Positions 45,553-54,617 are shown, counted from the stretch's first letter. The stretch: DNA of 64,000 nucleotides from FEN-1279 sp964400285 (GCA_964400285.1 CAYNTK010000003.1:62001-126000), one strand, 5' to 3'. A program made the numbers and translations. The notes: generated by a model from the sequence alone, not told the origin.

Positions 45553-48399
45553 TTGAGCAGAAAAAAGTCCAATATAAATCCCGACCCTCGTGAATTTATA
45601 GTTATTCGCGGTGCAAAGGTCAATAATCTAAAGAACATCGATTTAAATATACCTAAATATAAATTAATTGTTTTTACGGGTGTTAGCGGCTCTGGAAAAT
45701 CTTCGATTGTATTCGATACAATCTATGCTGAAGGACAAAGAAGATACGTGGAAAGCTTATCCTCCTATGCACGACAATTCCTCGAGCGTATGAATAAACC
45801 AGACGTCGAATTTATATCTGGGCTTGCACCTTCTATGGCAATCGAACAGAAAGCTGTCGTAAAGACAGGACGCTCCACAGTTGGGACTTCAACGGAAATA
45901 TATGATTATCTTCGTTTGCTCTTTGCAAGGATTGGTGATACATATTCCCCTATCAGCGAAAGAATAGTAAAAAAAGATAATCCTTCATCTATAATTAAAG
46001 AACTTGAAGAAAAAAAGACAAAGAAGCTTTATATTTATTGTGAATTTAAATTTAAAGGTGACGAAAAATTAATTAAAAAATTAAAAGAATTAAAATCAAA
46101 AGGTTTTTATAAAATCCTCATTAATAATGAAATCTTCGATTTAAACGAGACAACCGAAAAAGAAATTTTGAAAAAGATACAGAAAGAAAACGATGAATTT
46201 GTTTTGTCAAGTATAATTGATAGATTAACATTAGATTATACCGATGCGGATTCGATAACGCGTATGAATGACTCATTGGAAATGGCTTTCAAGGAAGGCA
46301 ACGGATATTTAACCATAAGAATTTTTAAAGATGAAGATTACGAAGATAAAACTTTTAGTCAGCATTTCGAACTCGATGGCATAAAATTCGAAGAACCCGA
46401 ACCGAGACTTTTTTCATTCAATAATCCATACGGCGCGTGTGAGAAATGTCAGGGATTTGGTAAAACTATGGATATAGATATGGATATTGTGATTCCCGAT
46501 AAAAGAAAATCACTTGTGGAAAATGCGATTACGGTTTTCTCAACTCCTAAACATTCAAAACATTACTCTGATTTAATTCGCGAAGCGCAAGATTATAATG
46601 TCGATATATATAAACCTTTTTCCGAATTAACCGAAAAGGAAAAAGATTTTGTATTCAAAGGCGGGAGAAAATATATAGGAATATATAAGTTTTTCAATTA
46701 CATAGAGAAAGAAGCGACGTATAAACTGCATTATAGGATTCTGCTAAACCGCTACAGGGCTTATACCACCTGTAGTTCCTGTGGTGGCTCTCGACTTAGA
46801 AAAGAAGCGCTTTATGTAAAAATAAACGATAAAAATATTTTCGATATAGTAAGAATGAAAATTTCCGAAGCATACGATTTCTTTTTACATCTTGAATTGG
46901 ATGATTATAAAAAAAAGATTTCAGAAAGGATACTCGAGGAAATTATTTCACGTCTTAAATATTTAAATGATGTTGGATTAACTTATTTAACTCTTGATAG
47001 ATTGTCGAATACACTTTCTGGAGGTGAAGCACAAAGAATTAATCTTTCTACTTCGCTTGGTTCTTCGCTTGTTGGTTCGATATACGTTCTCGATGAACCT
47101 ACAATTGGTTTGCATCCACGCGATAACGAAAAATTGATTAACATAATGAAATCTTTGCGTGATATAGGTAACACTGTTCTCGTAGTGGAGCACGATAAAG
47201 AAATGATGAAAGAAGCAGATGAAATTATTGATATGGGACCTTACGCAGGCGAAAACGGAGGTAAAGTAATTTTTCAGGGAAGTTATAAGCAAATTCTAAA
47301 ACATAAAACTTCACTTACAGGAAAATTTCTTAGCGGAAAAGAAAAAATAGAAATTCCGAAAGAGCGTAGAGCAATAACAGATGATACAAAGTATATTAAA
47401 ATCTATGGAGCGAGAGAAAATAATCTAAAAAATATAAATCTTGCAATTCCTTTAAATCAATTCGTTTGCATCACCGGTGTAAGCGGTTCCGGGAAATCAA
47501 CACTCGTTGAAAGTATTCTCTATGCAGGTTTGAAAAAGAAAATCGATGGATTTTATTCGGGAAAACTCGGAGACTTTAATGTGATTGAAGGTTATGAAAA
47601 TATAGATTCGGTGGAAATGGTTGACCAGAGTCCAATTGGAAAAACATCTCGAAGCAATCCGGTTACATATATAAAAGCTTTTGACGAAATCAGGGATACA
47701 TTTGCTTCGACCAATTTTGCAAAAAGGAAACATCTATCGGCAGGATATTTTTCTTTTAACGTTCCGGGTGGAAGGTGCGAAACCTGCGAAGGCACCGGCG
47801 TAATCAAAGTTGAAATGCAGTTTATGGCTGATATATATTTGGAGTGTGAGGTTTGCAGAGGGAAAAGATATAAAACCGATACGCTCGAAGTAACCGTGAA
47901 AGGTGCTGATGGCTCGCATAAAAATATTTATGAAGTTCTGGAAATGACTGTAAACGAAGCGTTGCAGTTCTTTAAACCTTATCCGAAAATTATCAAGAAG
48001 CTGAAAGTGCTTGGAGATGTGGGACTTGGATATATTAAGCTTGGACAGTCGGGCACAACGCTTTCGGGTGGAGAATCCCAGCGTGTTAAACTTGCTCATT
48101 ACCTGACGTATCAGTCCGATGATTCAAGAAAGCTTTTCATATTCGATGAGCCGACAACGGGATTGCATTATTACGATATATCAAAACTATTGAAATGCTT
48201 CGATGCACTGCTCCAAAAAGGAAATTCCATTGTGGTAATCGAGCATAACCTTGAAGTAATAAAATGTGCGGATTACATATTCGATTTAGGACCCGACTGC
48301 GGCGACACCGGCGGCGAAATAGTCGCCCAAGGCACACCGGAAGAAATAATAAAAGTTAGCAAATCGTGGACAGGAAAGTATCTGAAGGGAGTGGTGTAA
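45553..48399 (+). CDS. uvrA: Excinuclease ABC subunit A
   Basis: The damage-recognition subunit of nucleotide excision repair. Two ABC ATPase modules are present: VFTGVSGSGKSSIVFDTI and ITGVSGSGKSTLVESIL as Walker A, LSGGEAQRINLSTSLG and LSGGESQRVKLAHYL as signatures. Zinc-finger Cys pairs lie in GACEKCQGFG, TTCSSCGG, and GGRCETCEGTG/CEVCRGKRY. Length 948 is typical. Start is TTG at 45553. The 3' third (from about 47760) is G+C-richer than the rest, a local compositional change. A palindromic repeat begins nine bases after the stop. Confidence 0.97.
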   Translation: MSRKKSNINPDPREFIVIRGAKVNNLKNIDLNIPKYKLIVFTGVSGSGKSSIVFDTIYAEGQRRYVESLSSYARQFLERMNKPDVEFISGLAPSMAIEQKAVVKTGRSTVGTSTEIYDYLRLLFARIGDTYSPISERIVKKDNPSSIIKELEEKKTKKLYIYCEFKFKGDEKLIKKLKELKSKGFYKILINNEIFDLNETTEKEILKKIQKENDEFVLSSIIDRLTLDYTDADSITRMNDSLEMAFKEGNGYLTIRIFKDEDYEDKTFSQHFELDGIKFEEPEPRLFSFNNPYGACEKCQGFGKTMDIDMDIVIPDKRKSLVENAITVFSTPKHSKHYSDLIREAQDYNVDIYKPFSELTEKEKDFVFKGGRKYIGIYKFFNYIEKEATYKLHYRILLNRYRAYTTCSSCGGSRLRKEALYVKINDKNIFDIVRMKISEAYDFFLHLELDDYKKKISERILEEIISRLKYLNDVGLTYLTLDRLSNTLSGGEAQRINLSTSLGSSLVGSIYVLDEPTIGLHPRDNEKLINIMKSLRDIGNTVLVVEHDKEMMKEADEIIDMGPYAGENGGKVIFQGSYKQILKHKTSLTGKFLSGKEKIEIPKERRAITDDTKYIKIYGARENNLKNINLAIPLNQFVCITGVSGSGKSTLVESILYAGLKKKIDGFYSGKLGDFNVIEGYENIDSVEMVDQSPIGKTSRSNPVTYIKAFDEIRDTFASTNFAKRKHLSAGYFSFNVPGGRCETCEGTGVIKVEMQFMADIYLECEVCRGKRYKTDTLEVTVKGADGSHKNIYEVLEMTVNEALQFFKPYPKIIKKLKVLGDVGLGYIKLGQSGTTLSGGESQRVKLAHYLTYQSDDSRKLFIFDEPTTGLHYYDISKLLKCFDALLQKGNSIVVIEHNLEVIKCADYIFDLGPDCGDTGGEIVAQGTPEEIIKVSKSWTGKYLKGVV

Positions 48400-48407
48400 T
48401 TCTTTTT

Positions 48408-48434
48408 GTCATTCCTGCAAAAGCGGGAATCCAG
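48408..48434. repeat. Dispersed palindromic repeat (GTCATTCC...GGGAATCCAG type)
   Basis: The 27-base element begins GTCATTCCTGC, has an AAAA loop, and ends GCGGGAATCCAG. ATTCCtGC pairs with GCgGGAAT. The same consensus recurs as a genome-wide repetitive palindrome in many bacteria. It lies in the gap between uvrA and the convergent Gp37/Gp68 gene and is followed by a poly-A run. It lacks a U-tract and so is probably not a terminator. Confidence 0.75.
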
Positions 48435-48446
48435 AAAAAAAAGTTT

Positions 48447-49157
48447 TTACGCTACATTTGGCATTTCGTCGTAAGTTCTGCCGTTCAATTCCCTTCCATT
48501 TGCTTTTTTATTCATACCGCCCCATTGTTTAAAGAAGAAAGCAACATTATTTTTTTCACATTGCCAGCGAATATCTTCCACCCATTCTTTTTGTACTTTT
48601 CTTGCTTTGCATCCCGATTCACCACCAACTATTACCCAATCAATGTTTTTTAAATTCAGGTTTGATAATGCGGAAAGAAGCGGTTCAAGCGATAAGAATT
48701 TTATTTTTGCCTTTGTTTTGGTTAAATGATTTATGCGATTTACTACTTTATCATTTTCCACAGTCACACCCATCCAGATATTATTAGTCCAGTTTAGGGA
48801 AGGAGATAATTCTTCGAGCCGCTCTGCTCTTTTAGTCAAAATCTGGAAAATGTGTTGTGGACATTCGTTCATCACTGTAAAAACTTTTTGAATAAATGAA
48901 ATGGGAATTTTTTCGTGGAACAAATCGCTCATACTATTAACAAAAATCTTGTGAGGTTTTCTTAATTTTTTAGGGAAAGCCAGTACATCCGGGTGAAGCG
49001 TAAGTTTAAACCCGTTTTTATATTTTTCGATTCCCATACCTTTCAGACGTTTCGAAAAAGACTCGGCATAGCAATTCTTACACCCGGAAGAGACTTTATT
49101 GCATCCCGTCGCCGGATTCCATGTAACTTCTGTCCATTCTATTTTAGAGAGAGGCAT
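48447..49157 (-). CDS. Gp37/Gp68 family (DUF5131) three-Cys-motif protein
   Basis: A 236-residue protein of the phage Gp37/Gp68 family, which is thought to be radical-SAM-like. The family signature is at the N-terminus: IEWTEVTWNPATGCNKVSS followed by GCKNCYAESFSKR, in which the three Cys are spaced C-x6-C-x2-C. Further family features are KIFVNSMSDLFHEKIP, FQILTKRAERLEEL, NIWMGVTVEN, SLEPLL, DWVIVGGESGCKARK and FFFKQWGG. Such genes are frequent in phages and mobile elements. It starts five bases after the stop of tcmP and belongs to the same transcript. Substrate and product are not known to me. Confidence 0.88.
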   Translation of the reverse strand: MPLSKIEWTEVTWNPATGCNKVSSGCKNCYAESFSKRLKGMGIEKYKNGFKLTLHPDVLAFPKKLRKPHKIFVNSMSDLFHEKIPISFIQKVFTVMNECPQHIFQILTKRAERLEELSPSLNWTNNIWMGVTVENDKVVNRINHLTKTKAKIKFLSLEPLLSALSNLNLKNIDWVIVGGESGCKARKVQKEWVEDIRWQCEKNNVAFFFKQWGGMNKKANGRELNGRTYDEMPNVA

Positions 49158-49162
49158 ATTAA

Positions 49163-50014
49163 TTAAAAATTCAAACTTTCTTGTCCATTCGTATACTTTA
49201 AAACTTCTTTACAAATATGATTTCCTAATTTATCTCTTGAGAAAAAAGCAAGATGGTAAAGAGATAAATTTTTATCTGAAGAACGAACTTCATGAAATAT
49301 AACATCTTTTTGATAATTTAAATTTACCATATTATTTTTATATTCGTTAGCCAAAAATTTCAAGAAGTCATTCGGGTTTATATTCAAATCTACGTTATTT
49401 CTCTAATTTTTATTATCTAAAAATAATTCTACATTATTATTATCCAATTTTAAATAGTGCTTATAATTTCTCCTAGCATCCATACCTAAAGCCAATAAAA
49501 TCAGAAAATCAATTTTATATCTTGAAAGTTTTTTTATAGTAGAAAAATTTAAGTTTAAAGAAAACGGATCGACAAAACAAAAGCACAAAACTGTATTTCC
49601 TTTTTTTGGTATGGGTATCAATTCAATAATATCATCAACAATTAAATTACAATCTCCATTTAGTATTGATACATCAATAGCACTATGATCTCTTTTAATC
49701 CTTTGTTTTAAAGCATTATATCGTAACTCATCTTTTTCACATAAAATATATTTAGTAAAAGGAAATGGTATTGATAAAGAAATCAATGCAGAATTTTTTA
49801 CAATTCTTTTTGATTCACGTATTCTTGCATAACCACTACCAGCAAATAAGTCTATATAAACTAAATTATCCCATTTGTCTCTCATACTTTTTGTAAATAC
49901 GTGACAGTATTGGCCTACCAAGTTATATTTCTCTTTAGCCCAGCCTCCGACATCATCAATACAAAAAGTGTCATCCATAACATAAATAATAGGATGAAAT
50001 TCTTCTTTTCCCAA
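49163..50014 (-). pseudogene. tcmP: Three-Cys-motif partner protein TcmP, interrupted by an in-frame amber codon
   Basis: A Rossmann-fold protein named for its genetic link to three-Cys-motif genes. The 203-residue front part (49403-50014, TTG start) has VGGWAKEKYNLVGQYCHVFT, LVYIDLFAGSGYARIRES (SAM-like glycine motif), ILCEKDELR and CFVDPFSLNL. The same reading frame continues after a TAG at 49403-49405 into DFLKFLANEYKNN, VIFHEVRSSDKNLSLYHLAFFSRDKLGNHI, which is the C-terminal part of the TcmP family. The two parts align without gap, so a single point change (CAG, AAG or TGG to TAG) or sequencing error is the simplest cause. It is encoded upstream of Gp37/Gp68. Confidence 0.85.
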
Positions 50015-50020
50015 ATTTCA

Positions 50021-50026
50021 CTCCTT
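50021..50026 (-). promoter_or_regulatory. Shine-Dalgarno site of tcmP
   Basis: The minus strand reads AAGGAG six bases before the TTG of tcmP at 50014. It supports the non-ATG start. Confidence 0.65.
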
Positions 50027-50181
50027 AATTACCATATATTATTAAGGTAATTATTAATAAATTAATTATCAAGAATAAAATAGTTGCTTTAGAATTGACC
50101 TCCGGTAATAGCAAACTATAACAATATTACAAAAATATATATTACCGAATGAATTTACAATAAAATAATTTTTATAAGATA

Positions 50182-50212
50182 ATTTGGAGGTCACAAATTG
50201 TGATGTCCAAAT
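50182..50212. repeat. Near-perfect 15-base inverted repeat in the tcmP-DUF971 gap
   Basis: ATTTGGAGGTCACAA (50182-50196) is matched 13 of 15 by the reverse complement of TTGTGATGTCCAAAT (50198-50212), with one base between. It could be an operator or the inner end of a small element. It lies just beyond the 3' end of the DUF971 gene and about 170 bases upstream of tcmP, both on the minus strand. Confidence 0.45.
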
Positions 50213-50223
50213 ATTATTTTTAC

Positions 50224-50241
50224 TTTGTTATTTGCTATTTG
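50224..50241. repeat. Dispersed 18-base repeat at gene end, copy 1
   Basis: The plus strand reads TTTGTTATTTGCTATTTG, exactly as at 61955-61972. On the minus strand it lies across the stop of the DUF971 gene (AAA TAG). The second copy lies across the stop of the LytR_C gene in another frame. Confidence 0.6.
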
Positions 50242-50540
50242 CCAATTGCTTTCAGAACGTCCCAGGAGTAGATTCCTGTATCGTGGCCGTCTTTCCATTT
50301 GATTTGGATGGCGTAGTTTCCCACAGCTTCGATTTTTTCTATTTCATAAAAACCTGCGGGTTTGAATGCATTTTTAATAGGTATATAACTTTCGAAAATT
50401 ACTGATTCGCCTTTGCAATTTACGCAGGGACATTCATCACGGAGTTTCTGCAAGGTGATTTCCTGCGTTTGGTCATTGTTCCATTTAATAACTAACTTAT
50501 TGCCGTCTTTTTTAATTTGTACAGGGTAAATGTTTTCCAT
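50235..50540 (-). CDS. DUF971 (GBBH-like N-terminal domain) protein
   Basis: A 101-residue protein starting at 50540 (an upstream ATG at 50591 would run through a hairpin). It matches the N-terminal domain of gamma-butyrobetaine hydroxylase-like proteins: NKLVIKWNNDQTQEITLQKL, RDECPCVNCKGE with the conserved Cys pair, FYEIEKIEAVGNYAIQI and the closing YSWDVLKAI. Such stand-alone domains are found beside iron-sulfur and ApbC/Mrp genes, with an unknown role. Here neither is adjacent. The hairpin upstream may end the previous transcript. Confidence 0.87.
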   Translation of the reverse strand: MENIYPVQIKKDGNKLVIKWNNDQTQEITLQKLRDECPCVNCKGESVIFESYIPIKNAFKPAGFYEIEKIEAVGNYAIQIKWKDGHDTGIYSWDVLKAIGK

Positions 50541-50549
50541 ATTTATAAA

Positions 50550-50576
50550 AAAACCATTGAAATGGTTTTGTTTTTT
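50550..50576 (-). terminator. Probable bidirectional intrinsic terminator
   Basis: AAAACCAT (50550-50557), loop TGAA, ATGGTTTT (50562-50569). On the minus strand it is followed by an A/T-rich U-tract (TTTTTTTATAAA), just upstream of the DUF971 start, so it could end the transcript of the YDYQA repeat gene. Confidence 0.55.
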
Positions 50577-50584
50577 ATTCCAAA

Positions 50585-50609
50585 TCCCCACAAATAAATC
50601 CGTGGGCTA
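50585..50609. repeat. Degenerate GTGGG palindrome
   Basis: CCCCAC and GTGGG flank AAATAAATCC, giving a five-base stem, and the sequence continues as GGGCTAC. It resembles dispersed repeats of the type 'TAGCCCACGGATTTAAATCCGTGGGCTA' seen in other genomes, which is an impression and not a search result. Confidence 0.4.
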
Positions 50610-50653
50610 CATTTAAGGATTTTCAAAAATTACAAAATTAATAATGTTCAATT

Positions 50654-50998
50654 TTATCTAAACATTCCAACAAATTTATTCCCTTTATCAATCCATTTTG
50701 CCTGATAATCATATTTGCAAAAATACACTTTCAGGTCTGCTTGATAATCATATTTTGTAAAAAACACTTTCGCATCTGCCTGATAATCGTAGTCGCAGAA
50801 GTACCATATATAGTCTTTTCCTCTTGCCTGATAATCGTAATCGCAGACATATACGATTAAATCTGCCTGATAATCGTAATCACAGGAATAAACCTTCACA
50901 TCTGCTTGATAATCATATTTTGTCTTAAAAATGTTCCCTGCATTAGCCATAGCAGTGAAAGAAAAAACAAAAGCGAATATTATAATTAGTTTTTTCAT
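50654..50998 (-). CDS. Exported tandem YDYQA-repeat protein (DUF6150-like)
   Basis: A 114-residue protein. A signal peptide (residues 1-20, ending AMANA) precedes six repeats with the core YDYQA, spaced 13 residues apart in most cases and 16 in two of them. Repeats 1 to 6 begin at about residues 26, 39, 52, 68, 81 and 94. The residue before the core is Thr-Lys or Cys-Asp/Lys; Cys is aligned in repeats 2, 3, 4 and 6, which would place them in a row on one face of a solenoid. The family DUF6150 has such repeats, and I recall but cannot verify the match. Function unknown. Confidence 0.78.
   Translation of the reverse strand: MKKLIIIFAFVFSFTAMANAGNIFKTKYDYQADVKVYSCDYDYQADLIVYVCDYDYQARGKDYIWYFCDYDYQADAKVFFTKYDYQADLKVYFCKYDYQAKWIDKGNKFVGMFR
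50696..50923 (-). repeat. Six DNA repeats encoding YDYQA units
   Basis: Six copies of a near-identical TAYGATTATCARGC core are spaced 39 or 48 bases apart in the gene at 50654-50998. Low third-position variation between copies suggests recent duplication or gene conversion. Confidence 0.75.
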
Positions 50999-51155
50999 AA
51001 TTTTAATTATTAAATTATTATTTTCTATATTTTAAACTTATACCAGCAAGTTTTGTTTCATAAATAAACCAGTCTCAAAATAGTAAAAATATTTATGTAG
51101 TTTAATTCAAAATTAACTCATATTTTTATTGCTTATGTTTTAAAATTTAAAAAAT

Positions 51156-53246
51156 ATGCAGGAAATATTAAATCAGCTAAACGAATTATCGTATAATTTA
51201 TACTGGACGTGGAATAATGATTTTCGGGCAATTTTTAACGAAATTAACCGTGATTACTGGAAATGGAGTCAGAAAAATCCGGTAAAATTCCTTCGCACCA
51301 TTAACGAACATTACCTTTTCGATATAATCGAGAAGAAAAACCTGAAAGATAAAATCCATAAAGTATATAGAGAATATAGGGAATATCTGAATCGAGATAC
51401 TTACTTCGGAAAAGGTAAAGAAGAAAAAGATTCTCCTAAAATCTGTTATCTTTCAGCAGAATACGGCATAACGAAATGTTTAAAATTTTATTCGGGCGGA
51501 CTTGGCACTCTATCAGGAGACCATTTGAAATCTGCTTCCGATTTAGGAGTTCCGCTTGTAGGAGTTGGGCTTGCTTATTCATACGGATATTTCAGGCAAT
51601 ATATTAACAATCAAAATCGTCAGGCAGAACTATACGAGCTGAACGATTTTAACACAATGCCAATGAAGCTCGTTCTCGATGAAGATTATAGACCGATAAA
51701 AATTTCTATAAACTTACCCGGAAGGAAAGTATATGCTCAAATATGGGAACTTACAGTTGGAAGAATAAAATTATATCTGCTCGATACTTTTGTAGATGAA
51801 AACGATGTAGAGGATAAACGTATTACGGATATTTTATATGGTGGCGAAGAAGAAAAAAGGATACTTCAGGAAATTTTGCTTGGAATAGGCGGGATGAGAG
51901 CTGTCGATGCACTCGGTATTAATATAAAAGGATGCCATATTAATGAAGGACACTCTGCATTTTTGATATTTGAAAAAATCAGAGTGGCAATGAAAAAGTA
52001 TAATATTTCTTTCAAAGAAGCTCAGGAGAAATGTTATTATTCCAATATTTTTACAACACATACGCCCGTTCCCGCAGGTATAGATATATTTCCAAAATGG
52101 CTTGTTGAAAAATATTTCAAAGAATACGCAGAGAATGAACTTGGGATAAGTTTTAATGAATTTTTTGAAGAAGGCGATTTAACTAAAGACCAGTTTGTAA
52201 ACGACCATTTTAATATGGCTTATCTTGCAATTAATAATTCCAATTTTGTTAATGGCGTTAGTAAACTTCACGGAAAAATTGCACGTAAAATGTGGTCATT
52301 GCCACAAAACAGAAGTCAAATTGTCTCTATTACTAATGGAGTTCACCTGAAAACTTACCTTGCAATCGAATCGGAAAAACTTTACAGAAAAAACTTCGGC
52401 AAAGACTGGCTTTATCAGCCAACTATATGGGAAGAAATTAGCGAATTGCCAGATAAAGACATCTGGAATATGAGGCAAAAAAACAGGATTCATATGATAA
52501 AATATATCAGAGAAAGAATAATCGATAAGATAAGAGAAATGCATGATAATGAAGATAAAATTCCTGAAGTCGAAAATTTATTGGATAAAAATATTCTAAC
52601 AATAGGATTTGCCCGCAGGTTTGCAACATATAAAAGAGGGACACTTATCTTCAGAGATATCGAACGACTTAAAAAAATTATTACTAACGAAAAAATGCCT
52701 GTTCAATTTGTGTTTTCAGGAAAAGCACACCCAAAAGATGAAGGTGGTAAAAACCTGATAGCAGAAATTATGCTTTATACGAAATCAGAAGAATTAAAAA
52801 ATAGAATAGTATTTATCGATAATTATGATATCGATGTTGCAAAACATATGGTTAGAGGTTGTGATGTATGGCTCAATAATCCCCGTAAGCCACTTGAAGC
52901 TTCGGGAACGAGCGGAATGAAAGTAATTGCAAATGGTGGATTAAATTTCAGTATACTCGATGGATGGTGGATTGAAGGTTATTCACCAGAAACCGGTTGG
53001 GCTATTCAAACACCTGAGAAATATGAATCGATGTCAGAATACGAAGTCGATAATTATGAAGCAGAATCTCTTTACGACATTCTCGAAAATGAAATAATAC
53101 CTTTATTTTATAAGAGGGATAAAGAAGGAATTCCTGTTGAATGGGTAAAAAAAATAAAAGGTTCGATAAAAAATCTTGCAGGATATTTTAATACGGAACG
53201 AATGGTAAAAGAATATTATGAAATGTTTTATTCAAAAGTGAGATAA
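51156..53246 (+). CDS. glgP: Alpha-glucan phosphorylase, short form (GT35)
   Basis: Releases glucose-1-phosphate from glycogen or maltodextrin. A DUF3417 domain (LNELSYNLYWTWNNDFRAIF) opens it, typical of the short bacterial/archaeal form. The phosphorylase body has YLSAEYGITKCLKFYSGGLG, INEGHSAFLIFE, FTTHTPVPAGID, GFARRFATYKRG and the PLP lysine in EASGTSGMKVIANGGLNFS. At 696 residues it is shorter than E. coli MalP, as expected of this subgroup. AtuA-like and epimerase genes follow, so the transcript may be mixed. Confidence 0.92.
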   Translation: MQEILNQLNELSYNLYWTWNNDFRAIFNEINRDYWKWSQKNPVKFLRTINEHYLFDIIEKKNLKDKIHKVYREYREYLNRDTYFGKGKEEKDSPKICYLSAEYGITKCLKFYSGGLGTLSGDHLKSASDLGVPLVGVGLAYSYGYFRQYINNQNRQAELYELNDFNTMPMKLVLDEDYRPIKISINLPGRKVYAQIWELTVGRIKLYLLDTFVDENDVEDKRITDILYGGEEEKRILQEILLGIGGMRAVDALGINIKGCHINEGHSAFLIFEKIRVAMKKYNISFKEAQEKCYYSNIFTTHTPVPAGIDIFPKWLVEKYFKEYAENELGISFNEFFEEGDLTKDQFVNDHFNMAYLAINNSNFVNGVSKLHGKIARKMWSLPQNRSQIVSITNGVHLKTYLAIESEKLYRKNFGKDWLYQPTIWEEISELPDKDIWNMRQKNRIHMIKYIRERIIDKIREMHDNEDKIPEVENLLDKNILTIGFARRFATYKRGTLIFRDIERLKKIITNEKMPVQFVFSGKAHPKDEGGKNLIAEIMLYTKSEELKNRIVFIDNYDIDVAKHMVRGCDVWLNNPRKPLEASGTSGMKVIANGGLNFSILDGWWIEGYSPETGWAIQTPEKYESMSEYEVDNYEAESLYDILENEIIPLFYKRDKEGIPVEWVKKIKGSIKNLAGYFNTERMVKEYYEMFYSKVR

Positions 53247-53255
53247 ACAAACACT

Positions 53256-54617
53256 ATGAAAAATTTTATAAGAATTGCATCGGGACAGGGATTTTGGGGT
53301 GACTTAATCGATGCTCCAATAAATCAAGCAACTCAAGGTGATGTTGATTATATTATGATGGATTACCTGGCAGAGGTTACTATGTCAATATTGCAAAAGC
53401 AAAAATTAAAAGACCCAAATTTGGGATATGCACAAGATATTCCTCCGTTAATGGAAAAACTACTTCCAATAATTACACGTAAAAACATTAAAGTAATAAC
53501 AAACGGAGGAGGGGTTAATCCAACTGCTTGCATGGAGGCAGTATTTGAAGTTGCAAGGAAACTAAATATAAAAAAATTAAAAATAGGCGTAGTAACAGGT
53601 GATAATATTCTCGATAAATTAGAGGAATTTATTTCGAAAGGTATCGAGTTAAAAAATATGGATACTGGAGAAAGTGCAAAAAATATTTTGGATAAAGTTT
53701 TAAGTGCGAATGTTTATTTTGGTGCAAAACCGGTTGTGGACTGCCTTAAACAGGGAGCAGATATTGTAATAACGGGAAGAGTTACTGATACTGGATTAAC
53801 GCTTGCACCAATGATATACGAATTTGGATGGGATATGAATAATTTTGATTTAATGGCAGCGGGAACAGTTGCAGGACACATACTCGAGTGCGGTGGACAG
53901 GCAAGTGGTGGCAATTTCCTCGGCAGGTGGCAGGACGTTCCTGAGTTGGCAAATATCGGATTCCCTATTGCAGAAGCATATCCGAACGGGGAATTTTTTA
54001 TAACCAAACATGAACATACTGGCGGGCTTGTAAGTGTAGAAACAGTAAGCGAACAGCTTGTTTATGAAATCGGTAATCCGAAAGATTACATTACACCTGA
54101 TTGCATAGCAGATTTTACTACAATAAAATTGGAAGACGACGGAAAAAATATGGTAAAGGTTTATGGGATTAAAGGAAGACCAGCAACAGAGTTTTATAAA
54201 GTCTCGATGTCATATTCGGATGGTTATAGTGCTTTCGGAACTCTGACCTATAGCTGGCCAGATGCACTGGAAAAAGCAAAAGCCGCTGATAAAATTTTAA
54301 GACAGAGATTAGAAAATCTTGGATTGAAATTCGATGAAATAAGAACCGAGTACCAAGGATACAATGCCTGTCACGGTCCGATAGCAAAAGAAATAAAAGA
54401 TATAAATGAAGTAGTTATGAGGATTGGAGTACGTGGGAAAGATAAAGCTGCAATAGAGAGATTTGGTAAAGAAATCGCACCGTTGATTTTAACGGGTCCT
54501 CCAAGCGTTACAGGATTCGCAGGGGGCAGACCAAAGCCATCGGAGGTGGTTGCTTACTGGCCTGCATTGATACCTAAATCATTGGTGCAACCTGAGATAA
54601 TACTAAAAAGCATTTAG
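53256..54617 (+). CDS. AtuA-family (DUF1446) acyclic terpene utilisation-like protein
   Basis: A 453-residue protein of the AtuA/DUF1446 family. It begins IRIASGQGFWGDLIDAPINQ and has KVITNGGGVNPTACMEAV, ADIVITGRVTDTGLTLAPMI, AGTVAGHILECGGQASGGNFLGR (in part), and ends with GGRPKPSEVVAYWPALIPK. AtuA is required for citronellol/geraniol degradation in Pseudomonas but the reaction is not established; most family members are not in terpene operons. The gene lies nine bases after glgP. Confidence 0.87.
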   Translation: MKNFIRIASGQGFWGDLIDAPINQATQGDVDYIMMDYLAEVTMSILQKQKLKDPNLGYAQDIPPLMEKLLPIITRKNIKVITNGGGVNPTACMEAVFEVARKLNIKKLKIGVVTGDNILDKLEEFISKGIELKNMDTGESAKNILDKVLSANVYFGAKPVVDCLKQGADIVITGRVTDTGLTLAPMIYEFGWDMNNFDLMAAGTVAGHILECGGQASGGNFLGRWQDVPELANIGFPIAEAYPNGEFFITKHEHTGGLVSVETVSEQLVYEIGNPKDYITPDCIADFTTIKLEDDGKNMVKVYGIKGRPATEFYKVSMSYSDGYSAFGTLTYSWPDALEKAKAADKILRQRLENLGLKFDEIRTEYQGYNACHGPIAKEIKDINEVVMRIGVRGKDKAAIERFGKEIAPLILTGPPSVTGFAGGRPKPSEVVAYWPALIPKSLVQPEIILKSI

